Below are positions 22,310-34,489 of a stretch of DNA of 64,000 nucleotides, one piece after another. Position 1 is the first letter of the stretch; every line of letters starts with the position of its first letter. Position numbers and translations under genes: made by a program. The notes under the pieces were generated by a model. The model was not told where the DNA came from. It worked only from the letters and a program-made list of their open reading frames with translations, and did not search any database. Source of the DNA: Siphonodentalium dalli (lineage: Eukaryota; Mollusca; Scaphopoda; Gadilida; Siphonodentaliidae); contig CP136062.1 of the NCBI GenBank assembly GCA_032622095.1, positions 2,046,001 to 2,110,000 of the forward strand, read 5' to 3'.

Positions 22310-25300
22310 ATGTCTATAAAGATACTGTCTTCAAATTGCCGAGGTCTCAATCAGTCAGAGAAACGACGCGACGTGTTCCGATATTTACGAGCACAAAATG
22401 CCTCAATATACTGTCTACAAGACACACATTTCACAAAAGATATGGAAAGATACATTTCTTCAGAATGGGGTTTCAAAACAATATTGGCACCCTTCTCATC
22501 GCAATCGCGTGGTGTGGCAATTCTATTTAGCCAGAACCTCGACTTTCAAATACACAATTCTATCAAAGATGAATCTGGAAACTTTATAATAATCGATGTA
22601 ACCGTAGACAAATTGAGAATGACTTTAGTTAACATATATGGCCCAAACGAAGATAACCCTGAATTTTACAAACAGCTGAAAACTAATATTATTAACATGG
22701 GTAACACCCAAATAATAATATGTGGTGATTGGAATATGGTACAAAATCAGTCCGCTGATACTTTAAATTATAAACATATTAACAATCCCCGGGCTAAAGA
22801 AGCGGTGGGCGACCTTGCCGACAGACTAGAACTGGTGGATGCTTGGAGTGTTAATAACAAAGACAAAAAACGATATACATGGAGAAAAAAATCTCCAATA
22901 AAAATGGCTAGACTAGATTACTTTATGATATCTGAAGATCTTCTAAGTTTAGTTGGCACAGGGACCGATATATTACCAGGATACCGCTCTGATCATTCCA
23001 TAATATCACTCACATTGAAATTAAATACAATTGTGAGAGGTCGAGGTTATTGGAAATTTAACACCTCCCTACTTCGTGACAATGAACATGCAGTATTAGT
23101 ACATTCTATTATAGAAAGAAATAAACTAAGATACGATTATAAACTGAATATATGTGAAGAAAATACAAGTAATGTTACTTGTAAAATTAGTAAACGCCTA
23201 TTTTTAGACACACTCTTATTGGATATAAGAGGTGAAACAATAAATTTCGCAGCAAAACGAAAAAGAGACCGCAAAAAGAAAGAGGACGAATTAAACAAAA
23301 CTAAAGTAAAATTGGAAAGAACGGTCGATAACAAGGACCAATGTTTAACAGGAAGAGATGAATTATTGGAAAAATTACAAAAAATAGACTCGGAGCTCTA
23401 TGAAATTAGAAAAGAAGATACGAGGGGGGCAATGATAAGATCTAGAGCCAGGTGGATTGAAAACGGAGAAAACCCCACAAAATATTTCTTGAATCTCGAA
23501 AAGCGCAATTTCATTTCTAAAACTCTATCGATGCCCACCGATTACACTGGTAAAAACATTGATAATCAGTCGGACATAATGAACGAAGCAAGAACATTTT
23601 ACAGTACTTTATATGCATCTAAAAAAATAAACGATTCTGATATTAGCACTATCCTCAGTGAAGAAACTTATCCAGTGTTAACAAACGATACTGCGAATAG
23701 CATAGAAGGGCCAATAACTCTAAACGAACTAACAAACGCATTGAAAAGATCACAAAATGATAAGAGCAGCGGTCTGGATGGATTTCCGTATGAGTTCTGG
23801 AATTTTGTTTGGCAAAACTTAGGTCTAATTCTTTGTGAGTCCCTTCGTGAAGCATTTGATACTGGTGAATTATCCATAACCCAAAAACAAGGACTTATTA
23901 CTCTTCTTCCGAAAAAAGATAAAGAGAGACATCTTTTAAAGAACTGGCGTCCGATAACTCTGTTAAATATAACATATAAACTAGCTTCCTCTTGTATAGC
24001 TGGACGAATGAAAAATATTCTACCCGATATAATCAGCCATGATCAAACTGGTTTCTTAAAAAATCGGTATATTGGAGACAACACTTGATTAATTTATTAT
24101 ATTATCCATAAGACAAAATTAGCTGATAAACCTGGTCTTCTGCTCCTGCTAGATTTTGAAAAGGCATTTGATTCAGTATCATGGAAATTTATAAATAAAT
24201 GCCTTGACCTTTTTAACTTTGGTGATGACATAAAAAAATGGATTTATACTTTCTACACAAATATCAACTCATCTATTCTGATAAATGGACATATATCTCA
24301 GAGTTTCCAACTAAACCGTGGCTGTCGGCAGGGTGACCCAATTTCGCCTTATATTTTTCTGATATGCGCAGAAATCTTAGCTAACATGATTAAATCTAAT
24401 AAACGCATCAAAGGTATAAACCTCGGCAATTTTGAATACACAATCACACAGTATGCAGACGACACAACTCTCATCTTAGACGGCAGAGAAGAAAGCCTAA
24501 GGGAAGTATACAATGTATTAACACTGTTCGCAAATCTTTCAGGTTTGAAAATTAACCCTAGCAAGTGTCAGGCATCGTGGATAGGTTCTTATACTGGGCG
24601 TAGAGATGGTATATGCTCAGATCTTGGTATCAGATTTGATAGCTCATTTGATCTTCTAGGGATTCATTTAGATACACATCTTGATAAAATGAAAATCAAC
24701 TACGATACAAAATTTGCTGATGTGAAACGACTGATTGAGACATGGAAACACCGATTACTGACGCCTATTGGTCAAATAACTGTAATAAAATCACTTATAC
24801 TCCCAAAATTAACACACCTTTTCGTGTCACTTCCAAATCCCGATAAAACATTTATGAAAAAATTGGACACTATGCTTTATAATTTTCTATGGAATTCAAA
24901 ACGTGATCGAGTGAAACGCAAAGTTGTATGCCAAGATTACAAAAACGGTGGCTTGAAAATGGTTAATGTCAATAATTTTATGCTGTCAATGAAAATAACT
25001 TGGGTGAGACGCCTCATAACAAAGAGCGCCAAGTGGATGCCCCTCACAGATATTCCATTATGCGAAGACCCCATGTTCCTTACATATGAGCATGGCTATT
25101 TAGAGAAACAGGCAAAGAAATTAACAAATCCATTCTGGCATGACGTTTTGTTATCATTTGTCAAATTTTTACAACAAAATGTGAACAATTGCAATATATC
25201 CACATGTACGCTGTGGAATAATTCAAATATAAAACAATATGGAAAGGTAATAAACTTCACTTCTTGGCGCGAAAAAGGGATTATGTATATAAATGATATG

Positions 25301-25849
25301 CGAGATAGTAAAGGTTCTTTTCTTTCACAAGAAGCCATACATAAGACATTTAATATACGCACAGACTTCATCACTGTAAACACTATACGGCAGCAGATAA
25401 AATTAACAGCAAAAAAGCTTGGCCAACAGATAACTCGAGTTTCTTACCCCATTCTACCCACTAACTTCATCACTTTGCTTAAAAATTCGCGGGGAGGACA
25501 AGATTTTTACAAAACTTTGAACGATTCTCAAATTACGACTAAAGCGCGCACAAAATGGCAATCACAGTTTCCTGATATGGGAAGTACATTATTTACATAT
25601 GATAAACTACCCTTTCTCACGACGCCTGACACCAAGCTACAATGGTTATAATTCCGAATAAATTCTAGAATATTATAAACTAACAACTTTCTACACATAT
25701 CTATTATAAGACAAGATGGCAAATGTGATAGGTGTAAAAGTGAAAAGGAAGATATCAACCACATTTTTTGGGATTGTTGTCATGTGCAGACATTTATTAG
25801 AGATATCTGTAATTGGGGAAAAAATAATGATATAAATCTTTATCCCACA
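22310..25849 (+). pseudogene. LINE ORF2: AP endonuclease and reverse transcriptase, interrupted
   Basis: Starts at ATG 22310, 9 bp after an in-frame TAG. The endonuclease (residues ~1-230) shows S-S-N-C-R-G-L, L-Q-D-T-H (Asp where many L1 proteins have Glu), N-I-Y-G-P-N, C-G-D-W-N and R-S-D-H. A charged linker follows. RT (from ~480) shows K-S-S-G-L-D-G-F, N-W-R-P-I-T-L-L-N, H-D-Q-T-G-F-L, D-F-E-K-A-F-D-S, G-C-R-Q-G-D-P and the catalytic Y-A-D-D. It cuts target DNA and reverse-transcribes its own RNA in the nucleus. Lesions: TGA at 24086-24088 (AGA in the second copy), TAA at 25649-25651 (CAA in the second copy) and TAA at 25676-25678 (present in both). Motif order and the C-terminal knuckle place it in the L1/Tx1 group. 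Confidence 0.9.
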
Positions 25850-27776
25850 GAGAGACATCTTTTAAAGAACTGGCGTCCGATAACTCTGTTAAATATAACA
25901 TATAAACTAGCTTCCTCTTGTATAGCTGGACGAATGAAAAATGTTCTACCCGATATAATCAGCCATGATCAAACTTGTTTCTTAAAAAAATCGGTATATT
26001 GGAGACAACACTAGATTAATTTATTATATTATCCATAAGACAAAATTAGCTGATAAACCTGGTCTTCTGCTCCTGCTAGATTTTGAAAAGGCATTTGATT
26101 CAGTATCATGGAAATGTATAAATAAATGCCTTGACCTTTTTAACTTTGGTGATGACATAAAAAAATGGATTTATACTTTCTACACAAATATCAACTCATC
26201 TATTCTGATAAATGGACATATATCTCAGAGTTTCCAACTAAACCGTGGCTGTCGGCAGGGTGACCCAATTTCGCCTTATATTTTTCTGATATGCGCAGAA
26301 ATCTTAGCTATCATGATTAAATCTAATAAACGCATCAAAGGTATAAACCTCGGCAATTTTGAATTCAAAATCACACAGTATGCAGACGACACAACTCTCA
26401 TCTTAGACGGCAGAGAAGAAAGCCTAAGGGAAGTATACAATGTATTAACACTGTTCGCAAATCTTTCAGGTTTGAAAATTAACCCTAGCAAGTGTCAGGC
26501 ATCGTGAATAGGTTATTATACTGGGCGTAGAGATGGTATATGCTCAGATCTTGGTATCAGATTTGATAGCTCATTTGATCTTCTAGGGATTCATTTCGAT
26601 ACACATCTTGATAAAATGAAAATCAACTACGATACAAAATTTGCTGATGTGAAACGACTGATTGAGACATGGAAACACCGATTACTGACGCCTATTGGTC
26701 AAATAACTGTAATAAAATCACTTATACTCCCAAAATTAACACACCTTTTCGTGTCACTTCCAAATCCCGATAAAACAATTATGAAAAAATTGGACACTAT
26801 GCTTTATAATTTTCTATGGAATTCAAAACGTGATCGAGTGAAACGCAAAGTTGTATGCCAAGATTACAAAAACGGTGGCTTGAAAATGGTTAATGTCAAT
26901 AATTTTATGCTGTCAATGAAAATAACTTGGGTGAGACGCCTCATAACAAAGAGCGCCAAGTGGATGCCCCTCACAGATATTCCATTATGCGAAGACCCCA
27001 TGTTCCTTACATATGAGCATGGCTATTTAGAGAAACAGGCAAAGAAATTAACAAATCCATTCTGGCATGACGTTTTGTTATCATTTGTCAAATTTTTACA
27101 ACAAAATGTGAACAATTGCAATATATCCACATGTACGCTGTGGAATAATTCAAATATAAAACAATATGGAAAGGTAATAAACTTCACTTCTTGGCGCGAA
27201 AAAGGGATTATGTATATAAATGATATGCTAGATAGTAAAGGTTCTTTTCTTTCACAAGAAGCCATACATAAGACATTTAATATACGCACAGACTTCATCA
27301 CTGTAAACACTATACAGCAGCAGATAAAATTAACAGCAAAAAAGCTTGGCCAACAGATAACTCGAGTTTCTTACCCCATTCTACCCACTAACTTCATCAC
27401 TTTGCTTAAAAATTCGCGGGGAGGACAAGATTTTTACAACACTTTGAACGATTCTCAAATTACGACTAAAGCGCGCACAAAATGGCAATCACAGTTTCCT
27501 GATATGGGAAGTACATTATTTACATATGATAAACTACCCTTTCTCACGACGCCTGACACCAAGCTACAATGGTTACAATTCCGAATAAATTCTAGAATAT
27601 TATAAACTAACAACTTTCTACACATATCTAATATAAGACAAGATGGCAAATGTGATAGGTGTAAAAGTGAAAAGGAAGATATCAACCACATTTTTTGGGA
27701 TTGTTGTCATGTGCAGACATTTATTAGAGATATCTGTAATTGGGGAACAAATAATGATATAAATCTTTATCCCACA
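25850..27776 (+). repeat. Second copy of the 1.93-kb ORF2 segment
   Basis: Repeats 23924-25849 with about 17 substitutions and one inserted A, so roughly 99% identity by eye. The join is abrupt: CCCACA is followed by GAGAGACATC, with at most 1 bp of microhomology. Private lesions are an extra A near 25990 (frameshift) and TGG to TGA near 26505. The stop TAA at 27603-27605 is shared with copy 1. The Y-A-D-D motif and thumb region are present again. Confidence 0.93.
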
Positions 27777-28028
27777 AATATGACGATGATTCTTGGCACA
27801 CCACCCATTAGTAAAAACTATACTACAAACTTGCTCTGGCTCCTAATTAAACAATATATATATCGGTCTAAATTTAAACCAATCACTTTGTCTGTTAATC
27901 TTTTCCTCAAAGAGTTGGCATATAAATACGATTACGAAAAATATACAACACGATGTCAATCGAAACTTTCAGAATTCTTGAAAAACTGGTTCCTTATAGA
28001 AAAAGCTTTAAACAAACAGGTGACTTAA
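27777..28028 (+). pseudogene. C-terminus of LINE ORF2
   Basis: The frame from about 27606 to TGA 28026-28028 carries C-D-R-C...H-I-F-W-D-C (27650-27700), the zinc knuckle typical of L1/Tx1 ORF2 ends. The following ~100 residues are unique to the single 3' end. It is separated from the RT by the shared TAA at 27603-27605. Confidence 0.85.
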
Positions 28029-28402
28029 TAAAAAATCGACAAAGTAACTTTTTGAGACTCCTATCGATTATCACGCAGTCAGTTAAAACATATAATATCT
28101 ACCACCATCTCCACAATAGCCTCTATGTTGAGAGTTGAGTCCATCCGAAACATCCGACATATTTATAATACATTTACTATATATTCTATGCATATGCATA
28201 TATTTATGTATTATATAACTTTATACCACTGGTGTGCGAATGCTGTGAGCCAGGCGAGTGCGTGCAGTAAGAAAGAGATATGTGTGAACGCGAGGAATGC
28301 CATATCTGTATACACATATCAATGCAATTGAACATTCTGTATTTGACATGCCTCAATGTGATTGTTTCTTCAATAAACATTTAAAAAAAAATTAAAAAAA
28401 AT
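28029..28402 (+). other. LINE 3' UTR with polyadenylation signal and A-tail
   Basis: A 3' UTR of about 345 bp ends in AATAAA (28372-28377), then A-rich sequence broken by TT (28383-28401). This is how a LINE integrates its own polyadenylated transcript. Confidence 0.85.
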
Positions 28403-29700
28403 ATGTGGGATACATACACAAAACCGCACGCGTATGTTACTGGTATCAGTATATCGAACGATTGCAACCTTAAGTGTCATCCTTACGCGACGCAGGCATG
28501 CACATAATTCCCAAAATTCAGTCATACCAGAGTCCAAAATATTGTACCCAAATACAGGTTATGTCACACCGTTATATAATCGTTATTTGTTTGTGTGTAG
28601 AGCGTTCCTACATAAATAATGTGTACACTGCTACTACGTCAATAAAGCAATTTTCATTCAATATATACCAGGATATGTTGATCAACTTGGGAACGCAATG
28701 TGAAATTAAGAAGTATCCACGATTAAATACAATTTCCCACTACCGGTTGGACAGACTATTGCCATAACTAGTGTATGTCGCAAGCATGTGGATGCACTTA
28801 TGACACGATATCAATGTCGCATGCTTGGTATGGAATATATACACAAAACTACGCGTGTGTCTTATCGGACGAGTTCAATGGCGTAGGATAGCACAATCTG
28901 CCAAAAACATTATCGTTCTCATTAAAAGACGCATGCATGCATGATTATCATACACTATCGGCCAGTAACAAACATGCAACTGGGTCTGTTTACCACACGC
29001 TCGATCGATATATTCTAACTGACTCTTCCCCACCGATGTCTCTATATCCCTGCAAGATAGATGTTGCCTAACACTGTTTCTTGAGTGAAAATGCTCAATT
29101 TCAGGTAAAAAAACCGCATAGATTTAACCATAAAACCTGCATTTTAGTAACTTAATTTGTATTTTTCTTGCGATAATTGTCATATATCTGCTTCAAAACA
29201 ATACGAACACCAAACACCATCAGCACCAACATTCAGTCATACACGTAGTTGAGAATACTGTACTCAATTACTGGTTGTGTAAACATTTTAAGGCTTCATT
29301 TTTTGTACACTGCGCTACTACGTCAATAAAGCAATGTTCAGTCCATATGCCAGGATCCATTAATCGATGCCGCAACCATGTGAACGCCCCTACCGGAATA
29401 TCGACGTATCCCAACTCTAGAACGCATGCAATGTGAAATTAAGAATTAACCACAATTGAACATAGTATACCACTAACGGATTGTCAAACTATTGCCATAT
29501 ACTGTATGTCGCACGCATATGGACGCACTTGACACGACATCAATATCGCACGCTTGGTACGGAATATATACACAAAATCGCATGCGCGAGATACCGTTGT
29601 CGTATATCGGACGAGTGCAGTGGCGTAATGATCGCACGATCAGTCATATACAAATTGTTATCCTTACGCGACGTATGTAAGTATGTCATATACCAGGGGG
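28403..29700 (+). repeat. Repeat C array, three diverged tandem units
   Basis: Units open near 28405, 28831 and 29561 with GGRATAYATACACAAAA. They share CTACTACGTCAATAAAGCAA and ATTGCCATA...GTATGTCGCA. The second unit is about 300 bp longer through an insertion at roughly 28930-29210. The third stops at an AT microsatellite at 29710. Non-coding. Confidence 0.7.
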
Positions 29701-29710
29701 AAATAACACA

Positions 29711-30000
29711 CATATATATATATATATCTTTATTGACCTCCATAACTGAAGAGTTTATCAAATGTTATACATGTATACAGTATCAAGGTAGGCTAACATT
29801 TTAGCCAACATGAAAATAAACAAATAGCAGTATATATATACACAAATGACACAAGTGCCACCAAGACATGGTATACATGTTGGGTCAAATATTGAGAAGC
29901 CTTACCCACAGGCAGATATAAATTCAGACATGCAATCAGACATACCGACATGCGGACATAGTATATGCAGATAGACAAACACAGGTACGCGAACATAACT
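29711..30000 (-). mobile_element. LINE 3' end on the minus strand
   Basis: Read on the minus strand, a TATCTG/GTCTG-rich stretch ends in GGAGGTCAATAAAGATATAT and an AT tail. That is the same terminus type as 13120 and 21395. No RT sequence remains. Confidence 0.5.
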
Positions 30001-30195
30001 TTTAAACCTGAACATATTTACATAATGCGGATAAAATCCGAAAGGTACAGAGAATAAATGCTTAAACTCGCATTTGCTAATTTACTGGCGGCAATCAGTT
30101 AGAATTTGGAATAATATGATCGTACGTGACACGTAATGGAGCAACCACCAAGTTGATCATTAAGTTCAATGTTACAATAATTATAGGATGTACCA

Positions 30196-30752
30196 TACAT
30201 GGTAGGTACTACATGTGCTACACCACTCGGAGAAATGTCTGTGTCGTCACACAAATACCATGCTAGAACTTGGATTAATATATTCGTAATCGTATATAGT
30301 CACCAATAGCCGGGTTACTACCGTAGTAACGGACATTGTGAATCTAGTGAACTATTAAAACCCAGCATTAAAATCATGGTAATGATCAGTCCAAACATAT
30401 GAGTAAAGTTCGAACATAAGATAATAATAGCTGAGAACCTGGTGCGAATTGAACTGTGGTGGGGCCTCAAGCATATCTACCCCTGCACGTCAGAACAGAA
30501 TTATGCCATGAAATGGCATAAGTACCGTAGCTTGAGGATGGAAGTGAACCATCATCCCACAGCGAAATCAACCAGGCCTGTTGGGTTTGAATAGTTCACT
30601 AGATGGGCAATGTCAGGTACTACGATAGTAACCCGGTTATTGGTGACTATATACGATTACGAATATATCAATTCAAGTTCTAACATGGTATTTTAGTGTG
30701 ATGACACAGACATTTCTCCGAGTGGTGTAGCACATGTAGTACCCTGTATGTA
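30196..30752. mobile_element. Foldback/MITE with ~170-bp terminal inverted repeats
   Basis: The left arm 30196-30368 is the inverse of 30575-30752. Shared words include GGTACTACATGTGCTACACC and CGTAATCGTATATAGTCACC. The centre also folds: CTGTGGTGGG (about 30454) pairs with CATCCCACAG (about 30552), and GCCTCAAGC with GCTTGAGG. The whole 560 bp is close to one imperfect palindrome. Non-coding. Confidence 0.8.
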
Positions 30753-30836
30753 TATATACATATATATATATATCACAGCAGAAGTTTCCTTAGAATTAAT
30801 GGATGGAAATGGAATGCCTCTAATATTTGTATTATT

Positions 30837-31240
30837 TGAGTCGGACATAGATTACCTTAGCTGCAGGCAATCAATGCAATACATGTAAACTATGTAGAAA
30901 AAGAAATTATTGAATAAAGTGTAGTGAATATGATGCGTCACTTTAATATTTGAGTCAGACATAGCTTACCTTACCTGAAGGCAATCAATGCAATAAGTGA
31001 TGTAGAAACAGAAATTATTGAATGAAGTGTATTAAATGAATATGAAGCGTCACTTTAATGCAATATCGATTGGGAGGAAGAGAAATGTCACTTTAATAGT
31101 TAACGATGATATACATATATAATTATAGATTATCCCCATTGAAGACGATCAATGCAATGACCAGTGTAGAAATGGAAAAAAAATGTTGCCTGAATGAATC
31201 GATGTGTGAACATCAAGTCTCACTTTAATGAAATGTTGAG
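30837..31240 (+). repeat. ~115-bp tandem repeat, three diverged units
   Basis: Each unit has GGCAATCAATGCAAT, GTAGAAAnAGAAATTATTGAAT and GCGTCACTTTAAT in order (starts about 30838, 30953, 31130). A fragment with the same end (ATGTGTCGCTTTTAATGAAT) lies at 34493, beyond the 164-bp array, so that array sits inside this repeat. Confidence 0.65.
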
Positions 31241-31429
31241 ATGATGGAATCAACGATGAATTTGCAATTTCTGTAATGATGAAATTGGTTCACATACCGG
31301 TATACATGTATATGCAGCTGAAAATGTGAATTGACTGAAATGTAATTATGAAAGTGTCAATGACACTGTAGCTCAACGAGGAAAGGGCATAATTTCATGT
31401 GTTACAGTTAATGGAGCGATTATGAATGT

Positions 31430-34400
31430 GGAAAGTTGAAAGGCCTAGTTATGCAAAGATTAAAATCCAAGATGGCCTCGACAGCCATCGTTTTTTTGCC
31501 AAAAGACTCCTTCCTATTTACATGTCATTGTTAACATCCTTCACAAATTTCATGATGATCCGACAAAAGATACGACCTGTTGCCCGTGTCAAAGGATTTA
31601 TTCGTGTAAAGAGTAAAATACAAGATGGCTGCTGGCGACCAGGTTTCTTGGTTCAATTCAAAATGAATCTTTTCCCATCTACATGTAATTGTTAACATCC
31701 ATGACAAATCTCATGATGATTGGACCAAAGATTCGACAATAGCCCTTGACAAAGAATTTAGTCATGCAAAGAGTATAATCCAAGATGGCTGCTGGCGGCC
31801 ATGTTTTTGGCCGAACAACCCCAAACTTACTCATTTCCCATCTACATGTCAATTTTAACATCCATGACAAATTTAATAATGATCCGACAAAAGATACGAC
31901 CTGTGGCCCGTGCTAATGAATGAATTTTGAAATCCAAGATGACCGCTGACGGCCATGTTTTTGGGTCAAACGACCCCAAAATGACTCGTTCCCATCTACA
32001 TTGTACATGTCAATAGCCATGACAAATATCATAATGATCTGACCAAAGGTACGACCTAGAGCCTGTGCCGAAGGATTTAGTCATGCAAAGAGTAAAATCC
32101 AAGATGCTCATGACGGCCATGTTTTTTGGTCGAACTACCCCAAAATGACTCATTCCCATCAACCTGTCATTATTAACATCCATGACAAATTTCATGATAA
32201 TCAGACGAACAGTACGACATGTAGACTGCGCCAATCGATTTAATTTTGAAATCAAAGAGACAAAGATGGCTGCCAGCGGCCATGTTTTCTGGCCAAATGA
32301 CCCCAAAATGTCTCACTCCCATCCACACGTCAACGTCAACATTCATGACAAATTTCATAATGATCTGACCAAGTAAGGACCTGTAGCCTGTGCCAAAGGA
32401 TTTAGTTATGCAAAGAGTAAAATCCAAGATGGCTGCTGGCGGTCATGTCTTTTGGCCGAATGACCCCAAAGGGACTCATTCCCATTTGCATGTCAAGGTC
32501 AACAGCCATGACAAATTTCATGAAGATCCGACCAAAGCTACGACCTGCAGCCCGCGCCAAAGGATTTAGTCATGGAAAGAGTAAAATCCAAGATGCTCAT
32601 GACAGCCATGTTTTTTTACCAAACTACCCCAAAATGACTCGTTCCCATCAGCCTGTCATTATTAACATCCATGACAAATTTCATGATAATCAGACGAACA
32701 GTACGACCTGTAGACCGCGCCAATCGATTTAATTTTGAAATCAAAGATGGCTGCCAGCGGCCATGTTTTTTGGCCAAATGACCTCAAAATGACTCATTCC
32801 CATCTACATGTCAATGTCAACATTCATGACAAATTTCATAATGATCTGACCAAAGTAAGGACCTGTAGCCTGTGCCAAAGGATTTAGTCATGCAAAGAGT
32901 AAAATCCAAATTGGCTGCTGGGCGGCAATGTTTTTTGGCCAAAACGACTTGTTCCCATCTACATGTCATTGTTAACATCCATGACAAATTTCATGAAGAT
33001 CTGACCAAAGCCACGACCTGTAACCCGCGCCAAAGGATTTAGTCATGCAAAGAGTAAAATCTAAGATGGCTGCTGGCGGCCATAACAACCCCAGAATGAC
33101 TCGTTCCCATCTACATGTCAATATTAACATCATGCAAAATTGCATGATGATCAGACAAGCAGTACGACCTGTAGCCCATGCAAATGGATTGGATTTTGAA
33201 ATCCAAGATGGCTGCTGGCAGCCATGTTTTTTTGCCGAATGACCCCAAAATGACTCGTTCCCATCTACATGTCAATGTCAACATTCAGGACAAATTTCAT
33301 AAAGATCAGACCAAAGGTACGACCTGTAGCCAGCGCCAAAGGATTTAGTCATGCAAAGAGTAAAATCCAAGATGGCTGCTGGTGGCCATGTTTTTTGGTC
33401 AAACTACCCCAAAATGACTCGTTCACATCTACATGTCAATGTCAATAGCCATGACAAATATCATAATAATCTGACCAAATGTACAACCTAGAGCCTGTGC
33501 TGAAGGATTTAGTCAAGCAAAGAGTAAAATCCAAGATGTATTTTGGCCGAATGACCACAAAACAGCTCGTTCCCATCTACATGTCATTGTTAACACCAAT
33601 GACAAATTTCATGAAGATCCGACCAAAGCTACGACCTGTAGCCCGCGCCAGAGGATTTAGTCATGCAAAGAGTAAAATCCAAGATGGCTGCTGGCGGCCA
33701 TGTTGTTTGGCCGAACGACCCCAAAATGGCTCGTTCCCATCTGCCTGTCATTATTAACATCCATGACAAATTTCATGATAATCAGACAAACAGTATGACC
33801 TGTAGACCACGCGAATCGATTTAATTTTGAAATCCAAGATGGCTGCCAGTGGCCATGTTTATTGGCCGAATGACCCCAAAATGACTCGTTCCCATCTACA
33901 TGTCAATGTCAACATTCATGACAAATTTCATAATGATCTGACCAAAGGTACGACCTGTCGCCTGTGCCAAAGGATTTAGTCATACAAAGAGTGAAATCCA
34001 AGATGGCTGCTGGCGGCCATGATTTTTGGCTGAATGACCCCAAAAGGATTCTTTCCAATCTACATGTTATTGTTAACATCCATGACAAATTTCATGAAGA
34101 TCCTACCACCGCTACGACCTGTAGCGGCGCCAAAGGATTTAGTCATGCAAATAGTAAAATCAAAGATGGCTGCTGGCGGCCATGTTTTTTGGTGGAACGA
34201 CCCCAAAATGACTCGTTAATATCCATGACAAATTTCATGATGATCAGATAAATAGTAAGACATGTAGACCGCGCCAATCGATTTAATTTTGAAATCCAAG
34301 ATGGCTGTCGGCCGCCATGTTTTTTGGCCAATGACCCCAAAATGACTTGTTCCCGTCTACATGTCAATGTCAACATTCATGACAAATGTTATAAAGATCA

Positions 34401-34480
34401 GACCAAAGGTACGACCTGTAGCCCGCACCAAAGAAAATTGTTGACGGACACACACACGCACACATGGACGTCGTTGAGCT
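31430..34480 (+). mobile_element. Large 164-bp-unit element, about 19 units
   Basis: Nineteen or so CAAGATGG-type units at about 160-bp steps, ending in the GACGGACACACAC tail and terminus GTTGAGCTAA + T. Two unit types alternate: A begins TTTAGTCATGCAAAGAGTAA, and B begins ATTTAATTTTGAAATCC. B falls at about 31920, 32240, 32725, 33190, 33820 and 34285, that is every second to fourth unit and most often every third. Frames of 90-100 codons across it are shadows of the repeat. The left terminal hairpin arm is lost in this copy. Confidence 0.8.
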
Positions 34481-34489
34481 AATAATGAA

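Larger units (their letters stand above)
22095..28402 (+). mobile_element. L1/Tx1-type LINE with internal tandem duplication
   Basis: A non-LTR retrotransposon bounded by repeat C on both sides. The 5' end (about 22095) is inferred from where repeat C homology stops. The 3' end is an A-rich tail after AATAAA. It has an ORF2 (endonuclease, RT, C-terminal zinc knuckle) but no ORF1 upstream, so it is probably 5'-truncated. A 1926-bp internal segment (23924-25849) is repeated immediately as 25850-27776. Without the duplication the copy would be about 4.4 kb. No clear target-site duplication was found. Confidence 0.9.

Noticed and set aside
32010..34376. Many 60-98 codon frames on both strands
   Set aside because: Shadows of the 164-bp tandem unit; the same peptides recur with each unit.
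31430..34480. CRISPR-like array
   Set aside because: Units are 164 bp without unique spacers, in a eukaryotic transposon-rich context.
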